The notes under the pieces: generated by a model
The model's input: only the letters and a program-made list of their open reading frames with translations
Told to the model about the DNA's origin: nothing
Database searches by the model: none
From: Pelotomaculum thermopropionicum SI
GTDB taxonomy: Bacteria > Bacillota > Desulfotomaculia > Desulfotomaculales > Pelotomaculaceae
Direction of reading: 5' to 3'
Length of the DNA stretch: 64,000 bases
NCBI GenBank assembly: GCA_000010565.1
Contig: AP009389.1
Location: 2,666,001 to 2,730,000, forward strand
Made by a program: the position numbers and the translations under genes
Shown here: positions 27,274-36,462 of the stretch, piece after piece
How the letters are laid out: the number at the start of each line of letters is the position of its first letter
How positions within the stretch are numbered: the stretch's first letter is position 1

Positions 27274-27503
27274 TGTCTCCCAGTCTCCCGCGAGTAACGG
27301 GTAAGGAAGTGGTTGCCGCCCTAAAAAGGGCCGGCTTTATCGTCAGAAAAAGTGGAAGCCATATATTTTTAAGTCATCCTGACGATGCAACAAGGTACGC
27401 CACTGTTGCCGTCCACAGCGGAAAAAATATTCCCGTAGGTACGCTTAATGAAATCCTACGTACAGCCAGGCTCACACCAGATGAATTTAGAAAATTGCTC
27501 TAA
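27270..27503 (+). CDS. hicA: HicA-family mRNA interferase toxin
   Basis: This protein of 77 residues has a double-stranded-RNA-binding-like fold: TGKEVVAALKRAGFIVRKSGSHIFLSH, with the catalytic histidine in GSHIFL, and VPVHSGKN-like AVHSGKNIPVGTLNEILR. It would cleave mRNA during translation. Its ATG overlaps the hicB stop codon (4 bases), so synthesis is coupled to the antitoxin. At the usual length it appears intact. Confidence 0.85.
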   Translation: MMSPSLPRVTGKEVVAALKRAGFIVRKSGSHIFLSHPDDATRYATVAVHSGKNIPVGTLNEILRTARLTPDEFRKLL

Positions 27504-27604
27504 GCCCTGCTCAGCCAATATCCGGCCACAACGCGGGGATTTTACTTTTGGCGAGCTTTTTTTGCCCGGGACATCTACCAGTGACCGGGTGTTATCACTT
27601 TCGT

Positions 27605-27740
27605 ACGGACTGTAGACGGGGTGCGGCCCTGGTCACCAGCGAGGCCAACTCGGCCCATGTCATCTCTTCACCCGGCCGGAACAGGCCGTTCTCATCCCCT
27701 TTGATTAAGCCCAGGCCACAGGCGATGGCCACGTAGTTTG
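27605..27740 (-). pseudogene. SLH-domain fragment
   Basis: On the minus strand this segment encodes YVAIACGLGLIKGDENG, then FRPGEEMTWAELASLVTRA, a recognisable S-layer homology repeat. The frame meets a stop immediately upstream, has no start, and does not continue downstream. It is a remnant of a surface-protein gene lying between hicA and the chemotaxis genes. Confidence 0.6.
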
Positions 27741-27868
27741 CTTTCAGGCAAAGAGATTAACCTGGCCAAACCTGTTACAAGGTCCTGCAGGCGACCCGCG
27801 TGTCCCTCTGTGATAAAATCCCTGGCCTCCAGCGCCTTTTTAAGAATTTGTTCTTTAATTTGCAAGTT
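27733..27868 (-). pseudogene. HD-GYP-domain fragment
   Basis: In another minus-strand frame the bases encode LEARDFITEGHAGRLQDLV and then LARLISLPESKLR, matching the beginning of HD-type signalling phosphodiesterase domains (the GH-x2-R segment before the HD motif). The HD and GYP motifs themselves are missing and the sequence runs straight into the SLH fragment. This junction of two unrelated partial genes indicates deletion and recombination. Confidence 0.5.
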
Positions 27869-27906
27869 TCTCTATGTCAAGAAGCAACCAAATGTTTTTC
27901 CCGTTT

Positions 27907-28005
27907 TTAATAAGAGCGAATTATCTCGTTTGCCTCGTAAATGGGAAGAGCATAGCTCTGCTTGTTTATTTCAAATATTACAACCAGATTATCTTTTTCC
28001 ATCAT
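27907..28005 (-). pseudogene. cheW: Truncated CheW
   Basis: An ATG at 28005 with an excellent ribosome site (GGAGGGAGC) opens a 32-codon frame reading MEKDNLVVIFEINKQSYALP and then IYEANEIIR before TAA. This is the first beta strands of a CheW-like domain; the remaining ~110 residues are missing. It sits immediately downstream of a chemoreceptor gene, the normal place for cheW, and was probably cut by the event that brought in the HD-GYP and SLH fragments. Confidence 0.6.
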
Positions 28006-28013
28006 GCTCCCTC

Positions 28014-29603
28014 CTATATCTTGAATTGTGCTACGGAGTTTTGCAATTTGCTTGCGATGTCGGCGAGTTCTTGCGTTGCGCCGGCCACCTGCTGGATAGT
28101 TGAGCTGACCTGCTCATTGCTGGCTGCCAACTGCTGCATTCCTTCACTTGTTTGCTTTGCGCCCAGGGTTATTTCCTCGACCAACACAATGTTGTGGTTT
28201 ATTGCTTCAACGATCTTTTCGAGGGCTGCACTTGCATCAGAAGCTAAGCTTACACCTTCGCTAACTTCTTTCGCACTTTGTTTCATGGAATCGATTGCTA
28301 CGTTGACTCCTGATTGGATCTGTGTTATTAATTGCCCTATTTCCTTTGCTGCGCTCGCGGATTGTTCAGCCAGTTTTCTCACCTCTTCGGCGACAACGGC
28401 AAAACCGCGCCCCTGGTCACCGGCACGCGCCGCTTCAATGGCTGCGTTTAATGCCAGCAGGTTGGTCTGGTCGGCAATACCCGTGATGACATCAGTTATG
28501 TTCCCAATTTTTGTAGATAGTTCTCCTAAATTTTGTATGGAGTTGTTTACCTTATTAGATGATTCTGAGATGGAATTTATCTTACCAATAGTGAGTTTTA
28601 CCGTTTTCTCTCCTGTCTCTGCAACTTCAATAACTTTTTTGGATTCGACCATGGTTTGGTTGGCGTTTTCCATGCTTTTTTCCGCCATAGATGCAACTTC
28701 GTTAGTTGTGCTGGCCACTTCTTCAACGGTTGCGCTGACTTCTTCGGCGGATGAAGCCAACTCTTCGCTGTGGGTGGTAAGGGTCTGGGCATTTGCAACT
28801 ATGTCTGAAATAAGGGTCTTCAGCTGGCTTGACATGGCATTTAGGGACCTGGCAAGATCCCCGACCTCATCTGAAGATTTTACCATTATTTCTTCGGTGA
28901 AATCACCCCTGGCAAACTTGTTTGCCCCGCTGACCATTTCAAGAATTGGGTTTCTAATAGATCTTGTGATAAAGAGACTTGTAACCACCCCGATTACCAG
29001 GGCTATGACAGTTAAAATTACAGATGTAGAGATGACTCTTGCAGCGTTACTTTCGGCAGAATTTATACTTTTCTTAAATATCATTTCGTTGCTGGCAACT
29101 AATCCACTTATTATTTCTGTAAGTTGGTTTGTCATTGAAACCAGCGTATTTGCTATGCTTGTAGTTTCCTCCCGGGCAATCTCCCTGGCTTTCGGGTCAG
29201 TAATGCTATATTGTTTTTGAACAGCCGGGATAAGATCGTTTACCAGGCCCTGGCGGTATTTTTCTGTGACCTCAATTAGCTTCTGCACCTCAGTTTTTTT
29301 CTCTTCAGCACTTATTCCCAAAAGTTTCTTTTCCAAATCCACTATAAGCTCTATTTCTTTGATACAAGACTCCTTATAGGAGTCCGAACCATATGCTATA
29401 TATCCGCGAATGGCAGCAACAGTGTTATAAAAGTGAACTTCTATGTTTTTTTGGAGCGAAAGCCGTTCGTATATTATGCTAATGTTTTTCAGGTTATTAT
29501 CAATAGATCTTGTCGAAACAATTGAGCTTACACCCATCACAGCCAGTAACAGTAACACTATCGAAAAACCCAAAGTTATTTTAGTTCCGATTTTTAACCT
29601 CAC
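28014..29603 (-). CDS. Methyl-accepting chemotaxis protein (membrane-bound)
   Basis: This chemoreceptor has 529 residues. Membrane segment 1 is at residues ~10-30; an extracytoplasmic four-helix-bundle sensor at ~31-185; membrane segment 2 at ~190-212; HAMP at ~213-265 ([22 protein letters not shown]); and a long signalling coiled coil with the conserved tip [20 protein letters not shown] and [16 protein letters not shown]. It would couple ligand binding to CheA. GTG at 29603 lies after AGGGGAG. No intact cheW/cheA is next to it, so it must use components encoded elsewhere. The ligand is unknown. Confidence 0.92.
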   Translation of the reverse strand: MRLKIGTKITLGFSIVLLLLAVMGVSSIVSTRSIDNNLKNISIIYERLSLQKNIEVHFYNTVAAIRGYIAYGSDSYKESCIKEIELIVDLEKKLLGISAEEKKTEVQKLIEVTEKYRQGLVNDLIPAVQKQYSITDPKAREIAREETTSIANTLVSMTNQLTEIISGLVASNEMIFKKSINSAESNAARVISTSVILTVIALVIGVVTSLFITRSIRNPILEMVSGANKFARGDFTEEIMVKSSDEVGDLARSLNAMSSQLKTLISDIVANAQTLTTHSEELASSAEEVSATVEEVASTTNEVASMAEKSMENANQTMVESKKVIEVAETGEKTVKLTIGKINSISESSNKVNNSIQNLGELSTKIGNITDVITGIADQTNLLALNAAIEAARAGDQGRGFAVVAEEVRKLAEQSASAAKEIGQLITQIQSGVNVAIDSMKQSAKEVSEGVSLASDASAALEKIVEAINHNIVLVEEITLGAKQTSEGMQQLAASNEQVSSTIQQVAGATQELADIASKLQNSVAQFKI

Positions 29604-30343
29604 TCTTTAAACAACTCCCCTCATAGCAGTAAATTTTACGCTTTTTTACATCTAAGCTTAAAGCCTTTTTTCTTTTAGGCATTGTTTTTTTGCCTGGCTA
29701 TCAAAATATCTGTCACCAATTCATTTTAAGTACTCATAATAAAAAAAGCAGGAAAACATATGTTCCCTTCAAAACAGCAAGAAAACCTCCTCTTTCACCA
29801 CTTTTAGCTGGGCCCTAACAGGTATTTATCCATCAACTTAAACCATAATTTCTCACTAGTTTCCCAAATTAATTATTCCTAATTATAAGCCATTGCCACC
29901 CCCTGACGCTTTTGCTATACTTGATTAAACAAGGCAGGACGTAAAGTAAAAAAAGCTTAACCCCGTTACCGGGCCAAACTTCGCTCTCTTTCCGGTTTAG
30001 TGTGCATACAATGTGCGGCCTAAGCCGCGAACTCTTATGCCACTTGCAATTGTCTCAACGGGTCGCCAGACTCACCTCCGAGGGCGATATTACCTGCAGG
30101 TTTGCTATTTCCTTTATGTTTCGCGCACTGTGTGATTAGCCAGGCCTTGATCTGCGGGATGGTCGCGCCTTTTTATTTTTGGAATAGGGAAGTGAAGGAC
30201 TCTTTTTATTGCTCCTCCCACCTATTTCCTCTGTTTAATACTGGGATTTACACTTTACCTTTTACTTAAAAATACTTCTTGCTAGAGTACTTATACTAAA
30301 AGTGATATATATTGTATAAAATATTGTTAAATCATAGATAAAT
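29604..30343. other. Long intergenic region without a confident gene
   Basis: About 740 bases hold no gene I can support. A minus-strand stretch near 30030-30160 reads as IPQIKAWLITQCAKHKGN and on without a start codon, so it may be a decayed gene. Words near 29930-29990 (GGACGTAAAG, GTTACCGG) recall c-di-GMP riboswitch motifs but do not fold into the full structure. The right end becomes very AT-rich ahead of the XRE gene. Confidence 0.4.
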
Positions 30344-30364
30344 TATAACTATAACTAAGTTATA
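30344..30364 (+). promoter_or_regulatory. Palindromic operator candidate upstream of the XRE gene
   Basis: ATAACT-A-AGTTAT is a perfect palindrome at 30351-30363, nested within a wider TATAACT...AGTTATA repeat (30344-30364). It lies about 45 bases before the start codon of the XRE regulator, where an autorepressor would bind. Confidence 0.45.
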
Positions 30365-30408
30365 TTTCAATATATTTTAACCCAAAAAAAATTACAGGTG
30401 AATAATTC

Positions 30409-30924
30409 ATGTCATGGGGGGCGAGGATTCAAGAAATCAGAAAGACTCTAAATTTAACCCAGGCTGAGTTTGCTGAAAAGCTCAGGATTAGTCAAGCACA
30501 TGTCTCTAAAATTGAAAAGGATCAGATTTCACCGTCCGAGTTATTACTCAGTTATATATGCTGTAATTTTCATGTTTCAAGAAAATGGCTGGATACCGGT
30601 CAGGGCGAAATGTTCATCTCGCCCGAAAGAATTCTAAAAAATCAAATGGCCCGCTTTGGCGAGCAGGCCTTCCTGAATGCAATAAGCAATATTTTGGATG
30701 AACGCGGCTTGACCGTCACTGCAGCCCGGTCGGCCCATCGCGCCGATACAGGCGATCCCGTGCTTGACCGTATGGTCAACACTCTTTATGATCTATGGGC
30801 TGTAGGGGACGAAAAACTTAAACACTGGGCAGAAGTCCAGTTCAATCGCGCCTTCCCAGACGATATAACAGAAATTATACAAAAAAAACAAAAAGAAAAC
30901 CTTGGACACACGCCTGTCGGTTAA
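30409..30924 (+). CDS. XRE-family helix-turn-helix regulator
   Basis: This protein has 171 residues. Residues ~5-62 form a phage-repressor-type HTH: GARIQEIRKTLNLTQAEFAEKL, then ISQAHVSKIEKDQISPS. The C-terminal ~100 residues are helical, without recognised peptidase residues, so this is not a LexA/CI self-cleaving type. AGGTGA precedes the ATG. It is monocistronic and has a palindrome in its own upstream region. Target genes are not evident; it may be a relic of a mobile element. Confidence 0.8.
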   Translation: MSWGARIQEIRKTLNLTQAEFAEKLRISQAHVSKIEKDQISPSELLLSYICCNFHVSRKWLDTGQGEMFISPERILKNQMARFGEQAFLNAISNILDERGLTVTAARSAHRADTGDPVLDRMVNTLYDLWAVGDEKLKHWAEVQFNRAFPDDITEIIQKKQKENLGHTPVG

Positions 30925-31055
30925 ATTTACACTTATTACCAAGGCAGGCCTTGAATTTCCCGTAAAAATTTGTTACTGCTTGCTTTCAGCCCTTTCTTCA
31001 TCCTTTCAGCCCTTTCTCCATCTCTGACAGGGGGATAATGGAAGCATAAACCTGC

Positions 31056-32267
31056 TCACTCCCCGCCGGACAAGGCCCTCTTCCGGCGCGCCAGCGCCCC
31101 GGTGCCGGGCAGGAAGGCAATCAGCAAAAGACCGAGCACCGGAAACAAAACCATCACCTTGAAAACTACCGGCAGCCCCCACCTGTCGGCCAGCCAGCCC
31201 AAAAAAGTGGTTCCCACGCCGCCCATGCCTATGGCAAAGCCCAGCGTCAGGCCGGAAATCAAGCCGATATTGTTCGGCAGCAGCTCCTGGCCAAAAACTA
31301 CGGTCACGGCAAAGGTGGAGATCAGGACAAACCCGGTCAGGGCCACCACTATCAGCGTCCAGATCCCGCTTACGTGAGGAAACAGGTAGAGCAGGGGGAT
31401 AACCAGGGAGGTTGATACAATCATTATGTTTTTTAGGCCCCAGCGGTCGGCAGCGGGGCCGCCCACCGTGGAGCCCAGCGCACCGCAAAGCAAAAACAGG
31501 GTAACCACGGAGGCCGCGTAGGCGTTGCTGTGATGCAGGTAATTCACAAAATATTGCGGCAGGAAGGTGACGATGCCGAAGTGCACCCAGGTGCGCATGA
31601 CTATTACCAATATAAGCAGGACCACCGGAAAGACAAGCGCCACACCACTCATCCCGGCAGCATCACCGGCTTTGCCCCGGGCGGGGTTTACCGGTCCGGC
31701 CGGGCTGTTTTTTGGCACGGCCGGCGCTATTTCGGAAAGGTAAATCCACAGCAGCGCCGCCATGAGCCCGTTTAAAGCCAGAAAGCCTGCCGTTCCGCGC
31801 AGGCCCGCCGCCTCATAAAAGAAGGTGGCCAGCCCGGGGCCCAGGGCAAAGCCGATATTACCGCCCACGGTATACATTGCCATGCCGGAGGCCCTGCGCG
31901 AGCCGCTGGCCAGGCGGGCAAACTTCGAGCCCTCCGGGTGGTAGGCCGCAACGCCCAGGCCGCAAACCATAACGGCTGCAAGCAAAAAAATGTAGCCGGG
32001 GGAAAAACCGACCAGGGCCATTCCTAACCCGGCCAGAAGGCACCCGGCCGGGATCAGCCAGGCCATCCGCCGGCGGTCGCTGAAAAGGCCGAAAGCAGGC
32101 TGGATAACTGACGAAAAAAGATTTAAGGCCAAAACCACCACGCCCACCTGCAGGTGGCTTAAGGCCAGCACAGGCTGCAGAAAGGTAAGCATCATCGGCA
32201 CGGCGCTCTGGCTGATGTCTGTTACGGCGTGCCCTACACCAAGAATGGTCAGTGTCTTTTTATTCAT
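31056..32267 (-). CDS. MFS transporter, fosmidomycin-resistance (Fsr) type
   Basis: This protein of 403 residues has about twelve membrane helices. The N-terminal GVGHAVTDISQSAVPMML and the central YHPEGSKFARLASG motif are characteristic of the Fsr branch of the major facilitator superfamily, whose members export fosmidomycin and other small molecules. The ATG at 32267 follows AGGGG; the upstream frame extension has no site and is polar. It is monocistronic. The natural substrate is not predictable. Confidence 0.85.
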   Translation of the reverse strand: MNKKTLTILGVGHAVTDISQSAVPMMLTFLQPVLALSHLQVGVVVLALNLFSSVIQPAFGLFSDRRRMAWLIPAGCLLAGLGMALVGFSPGYIFLLAAVMVCGLGVAAYHPEGSKFARLASGSRRASGMAMYTVGGNIGFALGPGLATFFYEAAGLRGTAGFLALNGLMAALLWIYLSEIAPAVPKNSPAGPVNPARGKAGDAAGMSGVALVFPVVLLILVIVMRTWVHFGIVTFLPQYFVNYLHHSNAYAASVVTLFLLCGALGSTVGGPAADRWGLKNIMIVSTSLVIPLLYLFPHVSGIWTLIVVALTGFVLISTFAVTVVFGQELLPNNIGLISGLTLGFAIGMGGVGTTFLGWLADRWGLPVVFKVMVLFPVLGLLLIAFLPGTGALARRKRALSGGE

Positions 32268-32392
32268 TTTCGTACCCCTGATCTGCCTAAAGCCGTGCCC
32301 GGAAAGGGCAGTCATAGCTTTGTCGTTCGCTTTGCTGGCGGGCCCTCTCAAGCCCCCTCAAGTGAATATTATACATCAAAAAAGCAGCCCTT

Positions 32393-32426
32393 AAAAAACT
32401 TTCTCCCGCAAAAAACTGCGGGAGAA
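32393..32426 (-). terminator. Intrinsic terminator after the acetate-transporter gene
   Basis: On the minus strand TTCTCCCGCA and TGCGGGAGAA form a perfect 10-base stem followed by AGTTTTTT. It lies about 60 bases after the satP-like stop. Confidence 0.75.
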
Positions 32427-32488
32427 CATAACAAAATTGCCCAGTAAGGTTGTAGCCGTCCTGGCGGCCTCTAATTATATAATTAGAT

Positions 32489-33073
32489 TTATTTTACAGG
32501 GAGAACAACTCTGCCAAAAACCGTGTTAATAACTCCAGCTGCTGAAGTATACCAGGCGGCTAACGCCGTAAGAATACCTGCATACCCCCCCAAAGTGTGC
32601 GCCGCATGATTGCCGGCCGCCCCGATGTCCAGTAGAATAAACGTTATCAAAAGGAGTGTGAATGTAACTATTAGTGCTTTGTTAGTTTTAAAACTGCCTA
32701 TCCACATGTAAAAAGTGAAGATTGTCCAGGCAATGAGGAAGAGCAAAACGCCTTCTTCAGGTACCTTCCAATTCGGGTTCAGGATTTTAAGGCAATCAAA
32801 CACCCCCAAGGATATCCAGAAGGCGCCATATGAGGAAAATGCCGTACAGCCAAAGACGTTGTTCTTTTTAAACTCCCACATGCCGGCCAGTATTTGCGTG
32901 GCACCGCCGTAAACCAGTGCCAGGGCAATAACAACTGTTACTGCACCCGCTCCTACCAGTCCGGCATTTACTGCGCTTAAGCAAAAAGTAGTAAGGGCAA
33001 AGCACGCCAGGCCAAGCGGCCCCGGGTCGGCTATTGCAGATTCTTTAATTTCGTAAATCTGCTGTTTGCTCAT
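32489..33073 (-). CDS. satP: Acetate/succinate transporter, SatP (GPR1/FUN34/YaaH) family
   Basis: This protein of 194 residues has six membrane helices. The family motif NPAPLGL appears as ADPGPLGL near residue 17, followed by GLxxFxLTTF-like ACFALTTFCLSAVNAG; the second motif, GGATQILAGMWEFKKNN, is also typical. It would move acetate or related monocarboxylates with protons, which fits an acetogenic or syntrophic anaerobe. ATG follows GAGGGGG. It is followed by a strong terminator, so it is monocistronic. Confidence 0.88.
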   Translation of the reverse strand: MSKQQIYEIKESAIADPGPLGLACFALTTFCLSAVNAGLVGAGAVTVVIALALVYGGATQILAGMWEFKKNNVFGCTAFSSYGAFWISLGVFDCLKILNPNWKVPEEGVLLFLIAWTIFTFYMWIGSFKTNKALIVTFTLLLITFILLDIGAAGNHAAHTLGGYAGILTALAAWYTSAAGVINTVFGRVVLPVK

Positions 33074-33314
33074 TAAAGAGTTACCCCCTCTTACAAAGCA
33101 AAGTTGAAAATAAGTGCTTACATTTACTTACGCCATATATCACCCCCCTCCAATTAAAAAAATTCTTACTTTATAACATAACCGCATTGTCTAAATTTTT
33201 AAATATATCTACACATGAATCTAGCCCTTTTTTTCCAGAACTTCAAGAGATATCTGCCTTTATTTTTTAAAAATCTTAATTTTTTATATTTTTGTTTCCC
33301 TTAAACGGCCGCGT

Positions 33315-34271
33315 TTAATTACCGTCCGCCTTAAAATACAAAAGCACGCCTTTTTCTTCCTCCGCCTTTGCCCTGCCATCCTCCAGCAGGATATCCAGGG
33401 CGGCAAGGGCTTCTGACACGCCCAGGACGACATCGAAGCCCCCGATCCGCGGAAACAGGGCCACGGCAATTTCGTAGGCGGTCCGGCCTCTTTCGCCGAG
33501 CAGGCGGTACACCGTGTCATTGCGGTCGCTGTGGTGCCTGAACACCTCATCCACCGTTACCTGCCAGTTAACTATGTTTTCACCGTGCCCCGGCCATATT
33601 TCGGCTATGTCCATCTCCAGAAGGTGCGCCAGCCCGTCCAGGTACATTTTCTTGGCGGGCAGGCGCCGGCCGGTTTCCGGCGAAACTTCCATCAGAGGGT
33701 TGGGTGTTATATGGGGCAGCAGGAAGTCCCCGGAGAAAAAATTCCTGGACTGCGGGTCGTAAAGGCAAATATGCCCCTGCGAGTGGCCGGGGAAATTCTG
33801 GACAACCAGTTCGCCGTCTTCAAAGGTTAAAACTTCACGGTCTGCCAGCGGCAAAATGCCGCTTTTTGGCACCTGGCGGTACTGCCTGGCCCTCATGTAA
33901 ACGGCCAGTTCCTGGATAAGGCCGGGCGGAACGCCGGCTTTTACCAGGGAAGGGAAAATTTCTTTAAAATAGTCCCTCTCCCCCGTCAGGCGGCCTGCCT
34001 CAACCCCGTTGACAAATATTTGGGCTCCGGCGGCCTCCCTGATGGCGCCGGCTAGCCCGCAGTGATCCGGGTGGCAGTGGGTGATGATAATCCTTTCAAT
34101 ATCCTGTAAGGCAACACGGCAGGAGGCAAGGGCCTCCTCCAGGGCCCGCCGCGAAGCCGGCAAATCCGGGCCGGTGTCAATAAGGGTGCAGGGCTTTGAC
34201 TTAATCAGGTACACGTTGACCGGTCCCACGGGGTAGGGGGTGGGTAGATTTATCTTGTATACTGGTAGCAA
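33315..34271 (-). CDS. Metallo-beta-lactamase-fold hydrolase
   Basis: This protein has 318 residues. The metal-binding motif is ITHCHPDHCGLAGAI, with further ligands in PGHSQGHICLYD and FSGDFLLPHI. The C-terminal ~90 residues (WPGHGE onward) form a helical domain as in the MBL subgroup related to glyoxalase II-like and LACTB2-like proteins. The substrate is unknown. TTG at 34271 follows GGGAGG. It is separated from proA by a terminator. Confidence 0.85.
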   Translation of the reverse strand: MLPVYKINLPTPYPVGPVNVYLIKSKPCTLIDTGPDLPASRRALEEALASCRVALQDIERIIITHCHPDHCGLAGAIREAAGAQIFVNGVEAGRLTGERDYFKEIFPSLVKAGVPPGLIQELAVYMRARQYRQVPKSGILPLADREVLTFEDGELVVQNFPGHSQGHICLYDPQSRNFFSGDFLLPHITPNPLMEVSPETGRRLPAKKMYLDGLAHLLEMDIAEIWPGHGENIVNWQVTVDEVFRHHSDRNDTVYRLLGERGRTAYEIAVALFPRIGGFDVVLGVSEALAALDILLEDGRAKAEEEKGVLLYFKADGN

Positions 34272-34409
34272 TTATCTGTTCCTCCCGCCTGGCACTTTAA
34301 ATCCGCAATTATTACGTAGTTAATTATATTCTCATTCTTTTTCCCTGTCACCTCCATCTTGCTGAAGCGGCAAAAGCGGGCCTTTGAATATATTTCAATA
34401 GCAGTGGTC

Positions 34410-34434
34410 AAAAAAACACTCCGGCAGGAGTGTT
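34410..34434 (-). terminator. Intrinsic terminator after proA
   Basis: On the minus strand AACACTCC-TGCC-GGAGTGTT is followed by a run of T, about 45 bases after the proA stop codon. Confidence 0.85.
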
Positions 34435-34480
34435 CCAGGCACTGTAAGCAATCCAGGTTAAATGATTTATAAACCGGACG

Positions 34481-35785
34481 TCATTTTGTGACAATACCAT
34501 AATCTTTATTCATTTTTCTGTGCTTGAAGGTTTTCAAGCGGCCGGCGTAATCCCCAACAATATGGCCGTTTCCGATGAGCCTGTACTTGTAGATAACCAG
34601 CCCGTCCAGGCCCACCGGCCCTCTGGCGTGCACCTTGCTGGTGCTTATCCCCACCTCGGCCCCGAAACCGTAGCGGAAGCCGTCGCTAAAGCGGGTGGAG
34701 CAGTTCCAGAAGACGTTTCCTGAATCAACGTAGTCCATAAACCGGGCGGCCTTTTCCCCGCTCCTGGTGATGATGCCGTCGGTATGGCCGGAACCGTAAG
34801 TATTGATGTGGCCGATGGCTTCGTCCAGGCCCGCCACCACCTTTACCGAAAGCTTTAAGTCCAGGTACTCGGTTCGCCAGTCCTCTTCGGTGGCGGGGGC
34901 GGCCGGAATAACGGCGCGCGTCCGCGGGCAGCCTATCAGCTCCACCTGGCGGGCGTCCATTGCCTTCTTCAGCTCCGGCAGAAATGCCGGGGCTATCTTT
35001 TCGTGCACCAGCAGTGTCTCCACGGCGTTGCACACGGCCACGTACTGGGTCTTTGCGTCCACGGCAATTTTTACCGCCATTTGGATATCGGCATCCTCAT
35101 CGACGTACAGGTGGCATATCCCGTCGGCGTGGCCCAAAACCGGAATCCTGGAGTTGTCCATTATGTAACGGACAAATTCGTTGGAACCCCGCGGTATGAT
35201 TAAATCGATATACTTGTCCATCTTGAGCATCTCGCCGACGTCTGAACGGGTCTCCAGCAGGGCAATCCAGTCCGGCGGAAGGCCGGCCTTATGTGTCGCC
35301 CCGGCAATAATCGCGGCCAGCACCCGGTTGGTCTCCCGGGCCTCGGAGCCGCCCTTCAGCAGCACGCCGTTGCCGCTCTTCAGGCAAAGGGTGGAAATTT
35401 GCACCAGGGCGTCAGGCCTGGACTCAAAAATAACGCCTATAACCCCTATGGGGCAGGTCACCTTGTACAGCTCCAGGCCGTCGTCCAGTTCGGTGGAAAG
35501 CAGCGTCCTGCCGACGGGGTCTTCCAGTTCGATAAGGCTGTGGATGCCTTCAATTACCTCCTGAATTTTTGCCTCGTCAAATTTCAGCCTTTTGAGCAGC
35601 GGCCCGGGAAGGTTCTCTTTTTCGCTTCTCAGCAAGTCCTCCCTGTTGGCCCTTATGATCTCCTCCCTGCCGTCCTGCAACGACCGGGCAATCTGCGCCA
35701 GGGCCCTGTTCTTCAGCTCCGTTCCGGCACTGGCCAGCACTATGGAGGCCTCTTTTACGCGGCGCGCCAGTTCATTCATGTCCAT
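34481..35785 (-). CDS. proA: Glutamate-5-semialdehyde (gamma-glutamyl phosphate) reductase
   Basis: This 434-residue enzyme of the aldehyde dehydrogenase superfamily reduces gamma-glutamyl phosphate for proline synthesis. It contains GVIFESRPDALVQI, SGNGVLLKGGSEA, LIIPRGSNEFVRYI, and the catalytic cysteine in QYVAVCNAVETLLVH. The ending TDGIITRSGEKAARFMDYVDSGNVFWNCSTRFSD is split over standard ProA blocks. ATG follows GGAG. proB is not adjacent; a nucleotidase gene lies upstream. Confidence 0.95.
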   Translation of the reverse strand: MDMNELARRVKEASIVLASAGTELKNRALAQIARSLQDGREEIIRANREDLLRSEKENLPGPLLKRLKFDEAKIQEVIEGIHSLIELEDPVGRTLLSTELDDGLELYKVTCPIGVIGVIFESRPDALVQISTLCLKSGNGVLLKGGSEARETNRVLAAIIAGATHKAGLPPDWIALLETRSDVGEMLKMDKYIDLIIPRGSNEFVRYIMDNSRIPVLGHADGICHLYVDEDADIQMAVKIAVDAKTQYVAVCNAVETLLVHEKIAPAFLPELKKAMDARQVELIGCPRTRAVIPAAPATEEDWRTEYLDLKLSVKVVAGLDEAIGHINTYGSGHTDGIITRSGEKAARFMDYVDSGNVFWNCSTRFSDGFRYGFGAEVGISTSKVHARGPVGLDGLVIYKYRLIGNGHIVGDYAGRLKTFKHRKMNKDYGIVTK

Positions 35786-35826
35786 ACCCGATACTCCTTT
35801 CCAAAAACGTCCTGCCGAAAAAACCT

Positions 35827-36420
35827 TTATATTGTTGCGCTTTTCAGGCGGGGCGGGAACAGTTGCTGCGGCCCGGCGGCAATTGTGCGGTAAATTTCCT
35901 CCCAGGAGCGCTTGCGGTAGACCAGCCCCGGCAGGGCGCCCTGGTTGTACGGGGCGTCCAGCAGCAGCACCGGCACCCCGGCGGAGCTTACTTTAATGCT
36001 TATCTCCAGGGTGTCCTCCACCAGCACGTTCAGGCCGCTTTCCAGGCAGGCCTCCCTCTTTTCGTGGCTGCCCAGAAGGATCAGTTCATCGTAAGGCAGG
36101 CCGTGCTTTTCAAGCCACTCGCCGGTCTCCCGCCTGAACTGCCCGTCCCTGGCCGTTATGATGAAAATTTCGTGGTGCTGCTTGATCTTTTTGAGGTAAT
36201 ACGGCGCTCCGGCCACAGGGGGCGGCCCGGTCATTAAATACCTGCCCTTGCGCCTGAGAAACTCGTTAAGCTCTCTTTCGGTGATCCCGTAAGTCTTGCA
36301 GATATCGAAGAGGTGAATTTCCTCCACGCGCCTGTTTTTATTGAAAAAGCGGTTCAGCTCGCCGACCCACAGGGGCAAACTGTCCGCCAGGACACCGTCT
36401 ATATCGACGCCTATTCGCAT
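35827..36420 (-). CDS. HAD-family 5'(3')-deoxyribonucleotidase-like phosphatase
   Basis: This protein has 197 residues. HAD motif I is DIDGVLADS at residue 5; motif II is in IFIITAR; motif IV is near LVEDTLE. It resembles NT5C/YqfW-type nucleotidases, which dephosphorylate nucleoside monophosphates. ATG follows GGGGGG. It lies between cysK and proA with short gaps, so the three could be co-transcribed, though their pathways differ. Exact substrate unknown. Confidence 0.82.
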   Translation of the reverse strand: MRIGVDIDGVLADSLPLWVGELNRFFNKNRRVEEIHLFDICKTYGITERELNEFLRRKGRYLMTGPPPVAGAPYYLKKIKQHHEIFIITARDGQFRRETGEWLEKHGLPYDELILLGSHEKREACLESGLNVLVEDTLEISIKVSSAGVPVLLLDAPYNQGALPGLVYRKRSWEEIYRTIAAGPQQLFPPRLKSATI

Positions 36421-36462
36421 GATACCCCCCGTTTAAGGAAAAAATTCTTTTACATTATATTC

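Noticed and set aside
27874-29220. 448-codon plus-strand frame
   Set aside because: It is antisense to the chemoreceptor gene and mirrors its coding periodicity.
29915-29995. c-di-GMP (GEMM) riboswitch-like words
   Set aside because: GGACGTAAAG and GTTACCGG are present but the AAAC-hairpin-GAAA arm and closing stem are not, and no gene follows on that strand nearby.
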